Made by a program: the position numbers and the translations under genes
Origin: Nitriliruptoraceae bacterium
GTDB taxonomy: Bacteria > Actinomycetota > Nitriliruptoria > Nitriliruptorales > Nitriliruptoraceae
Assembly (NCBI GenBank): GCA_003554005.1
Contig: PWEU01000159.1
Span: 1 to 14,315 of the forward strand
Length of the DNA stretch: 14,315 nucleotides
Direction of reading: 5' to 3'
Part shown: positions 6,210-13,469 of the stretch, one piece after another
Position numbering within the stretch: position 1 is the stretch's first letter
Layout: each line of letters begins with the position of its first letter
Notes under the pieces: model-generated
Seen by the model: the letters and a program-made list of their open reading frames with translations, nothing else
Told to the model about the DNA's origin: nothing
Databases searched by the model: none

Positions 6210-7348
6210 GGTTCTCCCAACGCCTCGGCGGGGTCGATGCTGGACACGCGACGCAGCCCCGCCGCACCACCGACACCGACGGCCATCCCGAGCACTGCCG
6301 CGATGGTGGCCAACGTCGCAGGTCGGACCGCGAGCGGCACCGCGGGCGGGACCGCCGCCGCCAGCGCGGCCGCCAGCACCGCACCCGCAGCGGACGCCAG
6401 CGCCCACGTGACCGCGAGCCGCAGCAGCAGGGTGGTGGCGAGCACGCCGGGACCCGCCCCGATCGCGCGGAGCTCGGCGTTGCGGACCCGATCCTGATCG
6501 ACCTGCAGCAGGGCGAGCCCCGCCGACACCAGCACGACCACCCCGAGTGCCAGGGCCACCAGCCCCCCGAACGTCACCCGGATCGCGCTGACCCCGGGGA
6601 CCGCGGCGAGCGCATCCCGCAACGCGACCACCTCGACATCGAGGTCCTCCTCAGCCAGCTCGGTGACGATGTCCGGCGCGACCTCCGCCGGTTCACGACC
6701 GACCTGGACCTCGACCAGCCCGATCCCGACGATCGTCTCCGCGTAGCCACGTTCGGGGAAGGCGCGAGCACCGGTGCGGGCCCAGACCTCGGGCGGGACC
6801 CACACCGTCGGCTGCTGCAGGAACATCGCCTCCGCGATCACCCCCACCACCTCGACCTCGAGGGACCCCCCGAGGATGATCCGGTCGCCCACCTCGATGC
6901 CGGTGCGCTGCAGCGCCGCGTCGATCGCCGCGATGTTGGGCTCGCCGTCGGTCGGGACGCGTCCCTCCAGCACCCGGACCGGCTCGGCGGGCGTCCTCGC
7001 GTTGAACCCGACCAGGGTCGCCCGCAGCTGGTCACCCTGGTGGGTGACGGTCGTGGGCACGACCGACAGGACGCCGACCTCGTGCACCCCGTCCACGAAC
7101 CCCACTCCGATGGTGGCCGGACGGGGAACCCGGCTGCGCAGCACCTGCTGGCGGGCCTCGACGTTGAACACCACCAGGTCCGCCTCGACGGCGCGTAACA
7201 CGCCGGTGCTGCGCCGATCGAGGGTGTCGACCAACGAAGCGAGGACCATCGCGAGCGCCGCGAGGACCGTCAGGGTCACCGCGGGTCGGACCAGCCGGGA
7301 CGGTGACCGTCGCAGCTCGAGCCAGACGATGTGGGTCGAGAGCCTCAT
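6203..7348 (-). CDS. FtsX-like ABC transporter permease (second of pair)
   Basis: The protein has 381 residues in the four-helix MacB/LolCE layout. One helix at about 24-42 follows a short amphipathic N-terminus. A large external domain with VVPTTVTHQGD and LEGRVP-type strands follows. Three C-terminal helices follow near FGGLVALALGVVVLVSAGLALLQ, LAVTWALASAAGAVLAAAL and LATIAAVLGMAVGVGGAAG. The conserved cytoplasmic segment ELRAIGAGPG precedes the third helix, and the protein ends with DPAEAL as FtsX proteins often do. The ATG at 7348 overlaps the first permease stop as ATGA and has no strong ribosome site of its own, which fits translational coupling. The open frame to 8131 is an out-of-frame extension over the first permease and is not used. 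Confidence 0.88.
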   Translation of the reverse strand: MRLSTHIVWLELRRSPSRLVRPAVTLTVLAALAMVLASLVDTLDRRSTGVLRAVEADLVVFNVEARQQVLRSRVPRPATIGVGFVDGVHEVGVLSVVPTTVTHQGDQLRATLVGFNARTPAEPVRVLEGRVPTDGEPNIAAIDAALQRTGIEVGDRIILGGSLEVEVVGVIAEAMFLQQPTVWVPPEVWARTGARAFPERGYAETIVGIGLVEVQVGREPAEVAPDIVTELAEEDLDVEVVALRDALAAVPGVSAIRVTFGGLVALALGVVVLVSAGLALLQVDQDRVRNAELRAIGAGPGVLATTLLLRLAVTWALASAAGAVLAAALAAAVPPAVPLAVRPATLATIAAVLGMAVGVGGAAGLRRVSSIDPAEALGEPW

Positions 7349-8469
7349 GCGGGGGCCCGCAGGATGTCGGCCGGATCGAGCGCGCGGAGCGCCTTGAGGC
7401 CACGTCTGGCGGCGAGGGCGGCAGCGGCCCAGGTAGCGAGGGTGACGGTGAGGAGCGCGCGCACCTCCAGGGTGATCGGGATCCGAGGCGGACTGAGCAG
7501 CTCCGCCAGGCCGATCAGCACCGCGGCGAGGATCGCGCCCAGCAGCACGAGCAGCGCGACACGGAGCTGGTGGGCCCGGGCCAGGACCCGTGGGCTGGCA
7601 CCGATGGCCCGGATGCTGGCCGACACCCGCAGCTCCTGCTCGACCTGCAGGCGGGGGAACGAGGCGCTGACCGCCGCGACCGCGACCAGCGCGACGAGAG
7701 CGGCGGTACCGAAGCTCGACCTCAGCCCGTCGATACCGGGCAGCTCCGCGGCGAGCGCCCCCGGTGGCGCCGCCACCAGCGTCGGAGCAGCGACCGAGAT
7801 GGTGGCAGCCACCTCGTTCGGGTCGGCAGCCGGCTCGAGCTCCACAGCGAACGCGGTCGGGAACACCTCGTCGCTGTCGGGGTTGAGGGCGTCGACGATC
7901 TCGACCCACCGGGTGTAGGGGATCGTGATGGTCGGGATACTGGCGAACCGACGACCCTCCGTCAGCCCGACGATGTGCAAGGTCGCGGGGAGGGCGACGA
8001 GTTCCAACCGTGCACCCGGCACCGCGCCGAGGTACGCGTCGGCACCGTCCACGACCGCCTGGTCCTGGTCCGAGGCAGGGCTCCCGTCGATGACCGGCGG
8101 TGCCGCAGGGCTGCCGGGGTCGATGCCCCACAGCGACGCGTCCACCAGCGCACCACCCTCGATCCTCACTCCGACGCTCACCTCACCGATCGGCGCGACC
8201 CGAGCAACCCCCTCGACGGCTGAGACGGTCCCGAGCAACGCCGGCTCGACGCGGCTGGCCGACAATGCCCCTTGCGCACCCGAAGCGAGCACCCACAGGT
8301 CGGCATCGTTGGCCGCCAGCGCCCCGGACAGGCCGCGGATCTGGGCATCACCGACCACCCCGAACACGACGACGAGGGAGATCAGGGCGCCCAGCACACC
8401 CGCGACGGCAGCCGTACGCATCGGCGCGCGCCGCAGCTGTCCGACCGCGAGGGTCCGCACCGCGCCCAA
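7345..8469 (-). CDS. FtsX-like ABC transporter permease (first of pair, TTG start)
   Basis: The protein has 374 residues. One helix at about 18-40 is followed by an external domain of about 210 residues, then three helices at about 255-271, 303-325 and 336-354. The cytoplasmic segment ELRVSASIRAIGASPRVLAR is the hallmark of the FtsX/MacB permease domain, and the end LRALDPADILR is also typical. No ATG lies in frame near the start. TTG at 8469 is six bases after GGGAGG. The alternative TTG at 8475 touches that site with no spacing, and GTG at 8460 is 15 bases away, so 8469 is preferred. With the next two genes it forms a complete exporter (two different permeases plus ATPase); no periplasmic adaptor or substrate gene is adjacent. 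Confidence 0.85.
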   Translation of the reverse strand: MGAVRTLAVGQLRRAPMRTAAVAGVLGALISLVVVFGVVGDAQIRGLSGALAANDADLWVLASGAQGALSASRVEPALLGTVSAVEGVARVAPIGEVSVGVRIEGGALVDASLWGIDPGSPAAPPVIDGSPASDQDQAVVDGADAYLGAVPGARLELVALPATLHIVGLTEGRRFASIPTITIPYTRWVEIVDALNPDSDEVFPTAFAVELEPAADPNEVAATISVAAPTLVAAPPGALAAELPGIDGLRSSFGTAALVALVAVAAVSASFPRLQVEQELRVSASIRAIGASPRVLARAHQLRVALLVLLGAILAAVLIGLAELLSPPRIPITLEVRALLTVTLATWAAAALAARRGLKALRALDPADILRAPA

Positions 8470-8657
8470 CCGCAACCTCCCGGGGTCCGCCGCACTCGAT
8501 GCCGCACCGGTCGAGCGGGCAGTTCGGTGACGGGCACAGCCGGCCTGGATCGGCGCAGATCGTACTCGACGTCACAGCCTCAGAAGTGTGCGATCAGGCC
8601 TCGAACGTGGATGAGCGAGCCCCGGTGGGACCCGCTCTGAACTGCGGAAACCTGCGG

Positions 8658-8732
<75 letters not shown>

Positions 8733-8749
8733 GTGTCGTGCAACGGCGC

Positions 8750-8779
8750 AGCGTAGCGACGCGGGCGCGGACAGGCGAA
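8750..8779 (-). promoter_or_regulatory. Possible promoter of tRNA-Ile
   Basis: On the minus strand, -35 TTCGCC (8779-8774) and -10 TACGCT (8755-8750) are separated by 18 bases. Transcription would begin about ten bases before the mature tRNA 5' end. Read-through from the DUF3566 gene, which ends at 8799, is also possible. Confidence 0.35.
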
Positions 8780-8798
8780 CCGCGCGCTGGTGACAGCC

Positions 8799-9416
8799 CT
8801 ACCGCTCCTCGGGGAACAGCGATTCCTCGCCGGTCGCTGGGCCGGGCCGGGCCGGGGCCCGCGATGCGGTCGAGCCGACCTGTCCGTCGAGGTGGTCGGA
8901 TCCCGACCGCTGGCCGTTGTCGTGCTTGGAGCCCGTCGACGGCACCGCGGCGTTGCCACGACCGGGGTTCCCACCGCCCTGCGCGCCGCTCGCGGACGTG
9001 CTGCCCGTCCGTCCCGATGGCGGCGAGCTCGCTGTCATCGGGCCGCTGCCTCGCGGCGGCGGTGTGCCCTCGCTGACATCGTCCACGACCCCGATGACGA
9101 TCCCACCCGTCAGGTCCGCGATGAGGTTGTAGAGGAAGGCCAGGAAGACGAGGATCGCGGTCTGGACGATGACCCACATCCCGCCCAGGAGCGCGAGGAC
9201 CTGGAACAGGTTGCCCGCGTTCCCCCCACAGGAGGTGAAGCCGACGTCCAGAGCGATGTCGCAGGCCTGATCGACCAACTGCAACCGGTCGATGATGAAC
9301 CACACCACCCCAGCGACGAGCAGGAACACCGCGTACAGGACCAGGCTCGCGAACGCGCCGAACTTGAGCACCGACCAGGGGTCCAGGCGCTTGATGGTCA
9401 TCCGACGTCGTGCCAC
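8799..9416 (-). CDS. DUF3566 family membrane protein with disordered C-terminal tail
   Basis: The protein has 205 residues. RRMTIKRLDPWSVLKFGAF at 4-22 and two membrane segments at about 20-42 and 70-105 match the DUF3566 family, an actinobacterial family of unknown biochemical function that normally sits just downstream of gyrA (Rv0007 in M. tuberculosis). The loop between the helices contains Cys52 and Cys63. After about residue 115 the protein becomes rich in Pro, Gly, Ser and Thr and is probably disordered; in mycobacteria the comparable low-complexity part is N-terminal. The GTG at 9416 is five bases after GGGAGG and is clearly better than the ATG at 9401 or the longer frame to 9506, which would cross two hairpins. 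A 102-bp gap separates it from the lipoprotein gene. Confidence 0.88.
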   Translation of the reverse strand: MARRRMTIKRLDPWSVLKFGAFASLVLYAVFLLVAGVVWFIIDRLQLVDQACDIALDVGFTSCGGNAGNLFQVLALLGGMWVIVQTAILVFLAFLYNLIADLTGGIVIGVVDDVSEGTPPPRGSGPMTASSPPSGRTGSTSASGAQGGGNPGRGNAAVPSTGSKHDNGQRSGSDHLDGQVGSTASRAPARPGPATGEESLFPEER

Positions 9417-9446
9417 GACTTCCTCCCGGGCCGGCTGCAGGCTACC

Positions 9447-9464
9447 GCCACCGACCATGGTGGC
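9447..9464 (-). promoter_or_regulatory. Hairpin in the DUF3566 leader
   Basis: A perfect 6-bp stem GCCACC/GGTGGC with a six-base loop lies about 30 bases upstream of the GTG start and just downstream, in transcription order, of the stronger hairpin at 9492-9473. The pair resembles an attenuator layout. The stem is seen directly; the role is inferred. Confidence 0.3.
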
Positions 9465-9472
9465 TGGGACCC

Positions 9473-9492
9473 GGGCCCCGTCGTCGGGGCCC
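9473..9492 (-). terminator. Strong GC hairpin between the lipoprotein and DUF3566 genes
   Basis: A perfect 8-bp stem GGGCCCCG/CGGGGCCC with tetraloop ACGA lies 26 bases after the lipoprotein stop at 9519 and is preceded by a G-rich run. No T-tract follows. It could be a U-less terminator for the gyrase unit or a partial terminator that lowers expression of the DUF3566 gene. Confidence 0.45.
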
Positions 9493-9518
9493 ACCCCCCA
9501 CCCCACGGGCGATGGTCC

Positions 9519-9947
9519 TCATCGCTGCGCTCCACGCATGGACCCCTCGAGGCGCTGGTCGGGCTCGTAGAGCAGACAGACGACCTGGCGGTCGCCGCCC
9601 TCCCAGCCGCCCTCGTTGGGGACGAGGAAGGCCGTTGCCAGCGCCGACGTGGGCTCCTCGACGCCCACGTAGGCGGCGAACCGGGCGGTGCAGGCATCCC
9701 GGGCCCGATCCTCCACCTCACTGTCCCCGGGGTAGGTGCCCTCGGGCAGGTCCACCAGCGCGAACACCTCATAGTCGTGGGGTTCGTCGCAGGCGACCAC
9801 CTCGACCTCCTCGATGCCCGTCCGCTCACCGGGATCGTCGAGACAGCGACCCACCTCCAGGGAGAAGACGTCGCCCTCCCCTGGACCGCAGGCCAGCAGC
9901 GGGAAGGCGAGCCCGGTGAGCAGCAACGAGGTCCGCATCGATCTCAC
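9519..9947 (-). CDS. Lipoprotein with septum-formation-type domain
   Basis: The protein has 142 residues. A lipoprotein signal MRTSLLLTGLAFPLLAC ends in a good lipobox with Cys20. The mature part has the pattern of the actinobacterial septum-formation domain family: VGRCLDD at 32-38, VVACDEPHDYEVFALVDLPEGTYPG at 50-74, RDACTARFAAYVG at 83-95, and WEGGDRQVVCLL at 115-126. Four conserved cysteines (35, 53, 86, 124) could form two disulfides outside the cell. The biochemical role of this family is not established. The GTG at 9947 overlaps the gyrA stop as GTGA. The ATG at 9938, three codons later, gives a more usual signal peptide and may be the real start. Tight coupling to gyrA may simply share the gyrase promoter. 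Confidence 0.8.
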   Translation of the reverse strand: MRSMRTSLLLTGLAFPLLACGPGEGDVFSLEVGRCLDDPGERTGIEEVEVVACDEPHDYEVFALVDLPEGTYPGDSEVEDRARDACTARFAAYVGVEEPTSALATAFLVPNEGGWEGGDRQVVCLLYEPDQRLEGSMRGAQR

Positions 9948-12655
9948 TCGTCGGCGTCGTCGTCAGCGTCCGCCGCGACCTGGGCGTCCGCGTCGCTGCC
10001 TACGGCTGACGGCGACCTGGCGTCCACCCCGACCGGCGCCGCGGCGGCCTGGGCGTCCTCCTCGTCCTCCATCACCAGCGCGAGGCCGACGACCGATGCG
10101 CCGTCGCCGGGACGCATCAGGGCGACGCCCTGTGCGGAACGACCCATCGGTCGCACGTCCACCAGCGCCATCCGGATCAGGGTGCCGTTGTCGCTGACCA
10201 GCAGGACCTCCGCCTCCAGGGGGACGACCAGGGCCCCGGCAAGGCCACCGCGGGTGTCGGTCACGGTGATGGTCTTGACCCCCTGACCCCCACGCTTCTG
10301 GCGGGGGTAGCCGTGCTCACCGGCGCCGTCGATGGGCGTGCGCTTGCCGTAGCCCTGCTCGGTGACCACGAGGAGGTAGGCCCCACCGTCCCCCTCGGAG
10401 GGCACGGGCGCCATCGCCAGCACGGCGTCGGCGTCGTCTATCCGCATCCCACGGACGCCTGCGGCGGTGCGGCCCATGGCACGGGCATCGGACTCCGCGA
10501 ACCGGATCGCCTTGCCGCTGCGCGACACCATGACGATGTCCTGGGAACCGTCGGTGACCGCGACGCTGATCAGCTCGTCATCCGGGTGGAGGTTGATGGC
10601 GATCAGCACCGACCGGGGGGAGTCGAAGTCGTCCAGTCGGGTCCGCTTGACGGTGCCCTTGCGGGTCGCGAAGAACAGGTACCGGTCGTCACGGAACTCG
10701 GCCAGCGACATGATGGCCGCCACGGTCTCGCCCTTCTCCAGGGCGAGGCCGGGGACGTTCGCGACGTAGACCCCCTTGGCCGCGCGGGACTTCTCCGGGA
10801 CCTGGTAGGCCTTGATCCGGTAGACGCGTCCGCGGTTGGTGAACACCAGCAGGTGATCGTGGGTGGAGCAGGTCAGCAGGGAGGAGACGATGTCGTCCTC
10901 CTTCATGTCCGTACCCCGGACCCCCCGTCCCCCGCGCTTCTGGGTGCGGAACGCGTCGACCGGCGTCCGCTTGATGTAGCCCGCCCGGGTCAGGGTCACG
11001 ACCACGTCGCCGACCGGGATCAGGTCCTCCACGGTCATCGCACCGTCGTCGGGGACCATGCGGCTGCGGCGCTCGTCGGCGAAGCGGTTCCGGATCTCGC
11101 CCAACTCATCGATGATGATGGCGCGGATCCGGCCGGGGTCACCGAGGATGTCGCGCAGATCGGCGATCAACACCTGGAGCTCGTCGTACTCGTCCTGGAT
11201 GCGCTGGCGCTCGAGCTGCGCCAGTCGCCGCAGCTGCATGTCGAGGATCGCCTGGGCCTGGATCTCCGACAGCTCGAACCGGGTCATCAGCTCGGTCTTG
11301 GCGGTGTCGGCTGAGGCGCTGGCCCGGATCAGCGCGATGATCTCGTCGATGTGGTCCAGCGCGATCAGCAGACCCTGGAGGACGTGGGCCCGCTCCTCGG
11401 CCTTGCGCAGCCGGTACCGGGTCCGCCGGGTGATGACGTCGACCTGGTGGGCGATGTAGTGGTGCAGGGCCTGGTCCAGGGTCAGCGTGCGCGGCACCCC
11501 GTCGACCAGCGCGAGCAGGTTGACCCCGAAGGTGTCCTGGAGCTGGGTGTGTTTGTAGAGCTGGTTCAGCACGACCTGGGCGTTGGCGTCGCGCTTGAGG
11601 TCGATGACGACCCGCATGCCCTCACGCGAGGACTCGTCGCGCAGGTCCGCGATGCCGGTGAGCCCCTTGGCGTTGACCAGCTCCGCGATCTTGCGCAGCA
11701 GGTTCGCCTTGTTGACCATGTAGGGGATCTCGGGGACGACGATCCGTTCCCGGTCGCGGCCGCGCTCCGGCTCCTCGATCGTGCACACGGCCCGGACCTT
11801 GATGGAGCCACGGCCGGTGGGGTAGGCCTCGTAGGCGCCGGCGTTGCCCAGGATCAGCCCGCCGGTGGGGAAGTCCGGTCCCGGGACGGGCCGCATCAGG
11901 TCCACGGCGGTCAGCGACGGGTCCTCGATCAGCGCGATCGTCGCGTCGATCAGCTCACCGAGGTTGTGTGGCGGGATGTTGGTGGCCATGCCGACCGCGA
12001 TGCCGGTGGCCCCGTTGGCCAGCAGGTTGGGGAACCGGGCCGGCAGGACGACCGGCTCCTCCTCATACCCGTCGTAGTTGGGCACGTAGTCGACGGTCTC
12101 CTCGTCGATGTCGCGGAGTAGCTCCATCGACAGCCGTGACAGGCGCGACTCGGTGTAACGCATCGCCGCCGCGGGGTCGCCGTCCACCGACCCGAAGTTG
12201 CCGTGTCCGTCGATCAGTTCGTAGCGGATCGAGAAGTCCTGGCCCATCCGCACCAGCGCGTCATAGATCGCCGAGTCCCCGTGGGGGTGATACTTCTTCA
12301 TCACGTCGCCGACGGCGGACGCGCACTTGCGGTAGGGGCGGTCGGGGCGCAGGCCCGTCTCGTCCATGGAGTACAGGATCCTGCGGTGGACGGGCTTGAG
12401 TCCGTCGCGCACGTCCGGCAGCGCCCGACCCACGATGACGCTCATGGCGTAGTCGAGGTAGGAGGTGCGCATCTCGTCCTGGATCACCACCGGCTCGACC
12501 CGGGAGGCCAGGACGCCCCCGGTCTCGTCCACCGGGGTCCCGTCCTCGGCCCGAACCACCGGGTCGCTCGGGGTCGCCTCACGGGTGCCCCCCTGGACCG
12601 GGGTTCCACCCTCGCTCGATGCGGTCGGCTCGTCAGGTGTCGTCTCGTCAGCCAC
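9944..12655 (-). CDS. gyrA: DNA gyrase subunit A
   Basis: GyrA is the DNA-cleaving and wrapping subunit of gyrase, acting as A2B2 with GyrB. The protein has 903 residues. The breakage-reunion core starts near 55 (VEPVVIQDEMRTSYLDYAMSVI). Catalytic Tyr167 lies in AAAMRYTES. The quinolone region KYHPHGDSAIYD has Ser128 and Asp132, the drug-sensitive residues. The C-terminal wrapping domain carries the GyrA box QKRGGRG near 570 and a second copy, QKRGGQG, near 784. The protein ends in an acidic tail (DADDDADE). No intein interrupts the catalytic region. About 50 extra residues rich in Glu, Asp, Thr and Pro precede the core. The GTG at 12655 has GGAG six bases upstream and overlaps the preceding stop by eight bases. 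The ATG at 12679 has no ribosome site, and the frame to 12895 overlaps another gene. Confidence 0.98.
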   Translation of the reverse strand: MADETTPDEPTASSEGGTPVQGGTREATPSDPVVRAEDGTPVDETGGVLASRVEPVVIQDEMRTSYLDYAMSVIVGRALPDVRDGLKPVHRRILYSMDETGLRPDRPYRKCASAVGDVMKKYHPHGDSAIYDALVRMGQDFSIRYELIDGHGNFGSVDGDPAAAMRYTESRLSRLSMELLRDIDEETVDYVPNYDGYEEEPVVLPARFPNLLANGATGIAVGMATNIPPHNLGELIDATIALIEDPSLTAVDLMRPVPGPDFPTGGLILGNAGAYEAYPTGRGSIKVRAVCTIEEPERGRDRERIVVPEIPYMVNKANLLRKIAELVNAKGLTGIADLRDESSREGMRVVIDLKRDANAQVVLNQLYKHTQLQDTFGVNLLALVDGVPRTLTLDQALHHYIAHQVDVITRRTRYRLRKAEERAHVLQGLLIALDHIDEIIALIRASASADTAKTELMTRFELSEIQAQAILDMQLRRLAQLERQRIQDEYDELQVLIADLRDILGDPGRIRAIIIDELGEIRNRFADERRSRMVPDDGAMTVEDLIPVGDVVVTLTRAGYIKRTPVDAFRTQKRGGRGVRGTDMKEDDIVSSLLTCSTHDHLLVFTNRGRVYRIKAYQVPEKSRAAKGVYVANVPGLALEKGETVAAIMSLAEFRDDRYLFFATRKGTVKRTRLDDFDSPRSVLIAINLHPDDELISVAVTDGSQDIVMVSRSGKAIRFAESDARAMGRTAAGVRGMRIDDADAVLAMAPVPSEGDGGAYLLVVTEQGYGKRTPIDGAGEHGYPRQKRGGQGVKTITVTDTRGGLAGALVVPLEAEVLLVSDNGTLIRMALVDVRPMGRSAQGVALMRPGDGASVVGLALVMEDEEDAQAAAAPVGVDARSPSAVGSDADAQVAADADDDADE

Positions 12656-13004
12656 GTGCAGCTCCAGCGGGGGGGTCATCGGGATCGTCGTCGGCCGCAG
12701 ACCGCTCGGCAGCGGGCCCCGGATCGAGGTGCTCGTCCACCGGGCTCGGTCCGCGCGAGCCCCCGAGGGCGTGCGGACGGTCGGTGGCGTCGGAGTGGTC
12801 GGCGAGGTGGGCGTTGGGGTCGGTGGGGTGGAAGGTGTCCGCCCGACGGCTCGCCCCGATGAGCAGCAGGCCTGCGAGCAGGCCGCAGACCACACCGAAC
12901 CACACCGAGGGGGTCGTCGGGAAGCCGAGGAACACCCCGAGCCCGGTGAGGGAGCCTCCGACGACCACGGCAGAGATCAGGGCGGCACCGTAGGTGCGGT
13001 TCAT
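12648..13004 (-). CDS. Small membrane protein of unknown function between gyrB and gyrA
   Basis: The protein has 118 residues. Two hydrophobic segments at about 6-28 and 33-51 form a hairpin, followed by a hydrophilic, Asp/His/Pro-rich tail of about 65 residues ending in AADDDPDDPPAGAARG. I recognise no family. The ATG at 13004 has GGGGAGGA about six bases upstream, a strong ribosome site, and overlaps the preceding stop as ATGA. Its own stop overlaps the gyrA GTG by eight bases. A good ribosome site and tight overlaps on both sides support a real gene. Its location says it is co-expressed with gyrase, not that it acts on DNA. Confidence 0.7.
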   Translation of the reverse strand: MNRTYGAALISAVVVGGSLTGLGVFLGFPTTPSVWFGVVCGLLAGLLLIGASRRADTFHPTDPNAHLADHSDATDRPHALGGSRGPSPVDEHLDPGPAAERSAADDDPDDPPAGAARG

Positions 13005-13462
13005 GGCCGGTCCTCCCCGTGTTCCCGACGGTCGATGCGTCGCCGTCGACCCACGACGGAGAGCAGCACCAGGACACCGGGGAGACCGGCGGCCAGCACC
13101 ACCAGCAGGACCGTGCTGATGGTCCCGGGTGCGGCGAGCAGTTCGGGCGCGGTCACCACCGCCAGCAGCACGAGCAGCACCAGGCCGGCCACGACCCACA
13201 GCAAGGCCCGCGCGATGGCGCCGTCCTCCTCGGGGCCCGCCGGCTCCGGCCCCTGCGTCGGGCCAGCCCCCTCGCCACCGTCCCCGGTGGCACGGTCGTT
13301 GTCGAGCAGTAACCCGAGGACGACGCCGAGGAGCAGCCCGAGCACCATGCCGAGCGCGGGCAGGTCGACCAGGCGGCCGATGAGGACACCGATCCCCATC
13401 CCGAGCACCAACCCCAGCGCGAGACCCGTGCGGGGTGGCAGGCGCGAACCCAGCCGTCGCAT
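13001..13462 (-). CDS. Four-helix membrane protein of unknown function between gyrB and gyrA
   Basis: The protein has 153 residues. Two Gly/Leu-rich helices at about 13-31 and 35-52 are followed by an acidic Gly/Pro-rich loop (about 54-82), then two more helices at about 85-106 and 115-139, and a basic end (GRRRRIDRREHGEDRP). The first helix pair has a glycine-zipper look (LGLVLGMGIGVLIG). No family is recognised. The ATG at 13462 lies seven bases after the gyrB stop; GTG at 13468, two codons earlier, is an alternative start. The ribosome site is weak, so translation may depend on coupling from gyrB. It overlaps the next small gene as ATGA. Confidence 0.65.
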   Translation of the reverse strand: MRRLGSRLPPRTGLALGLVLGMGIGVLIGRLVDLPALGMVLGLLLGVVLGLLLDNDRATGDGGEGAGPTQGPEPAGPEEDGAIARALLWVVAGLVLLVLLAVVTAPELLAAPGTISTVLLVVLAAGLPGVLVLLSVVGRRRRIDRREHGEDRP

Positions 13463-13469
13463 GACCACG

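Noticed and set aside
7349..8131. N-terminal extension of the second permease frame
   Set aside because: It lies out of frame over the first permease and is basic and low-complexity. The ATG at 7348 overlaps the previous stop as ATGA and starts a normal FtsX-type N-terminus.
8559..8564. TACGAT as a -10 element for the exporter operon
   Set aside because: No acceptable -35 lies 16-18 bases upstream, so it was not called as a promoter.
9944..12655. Possible intein or quinolone-resistance substitution in GyrA
   Set aside because: The catalytic region reads continuously from KYHPHGD through RYTES with Ser128 and Asp132 intact.
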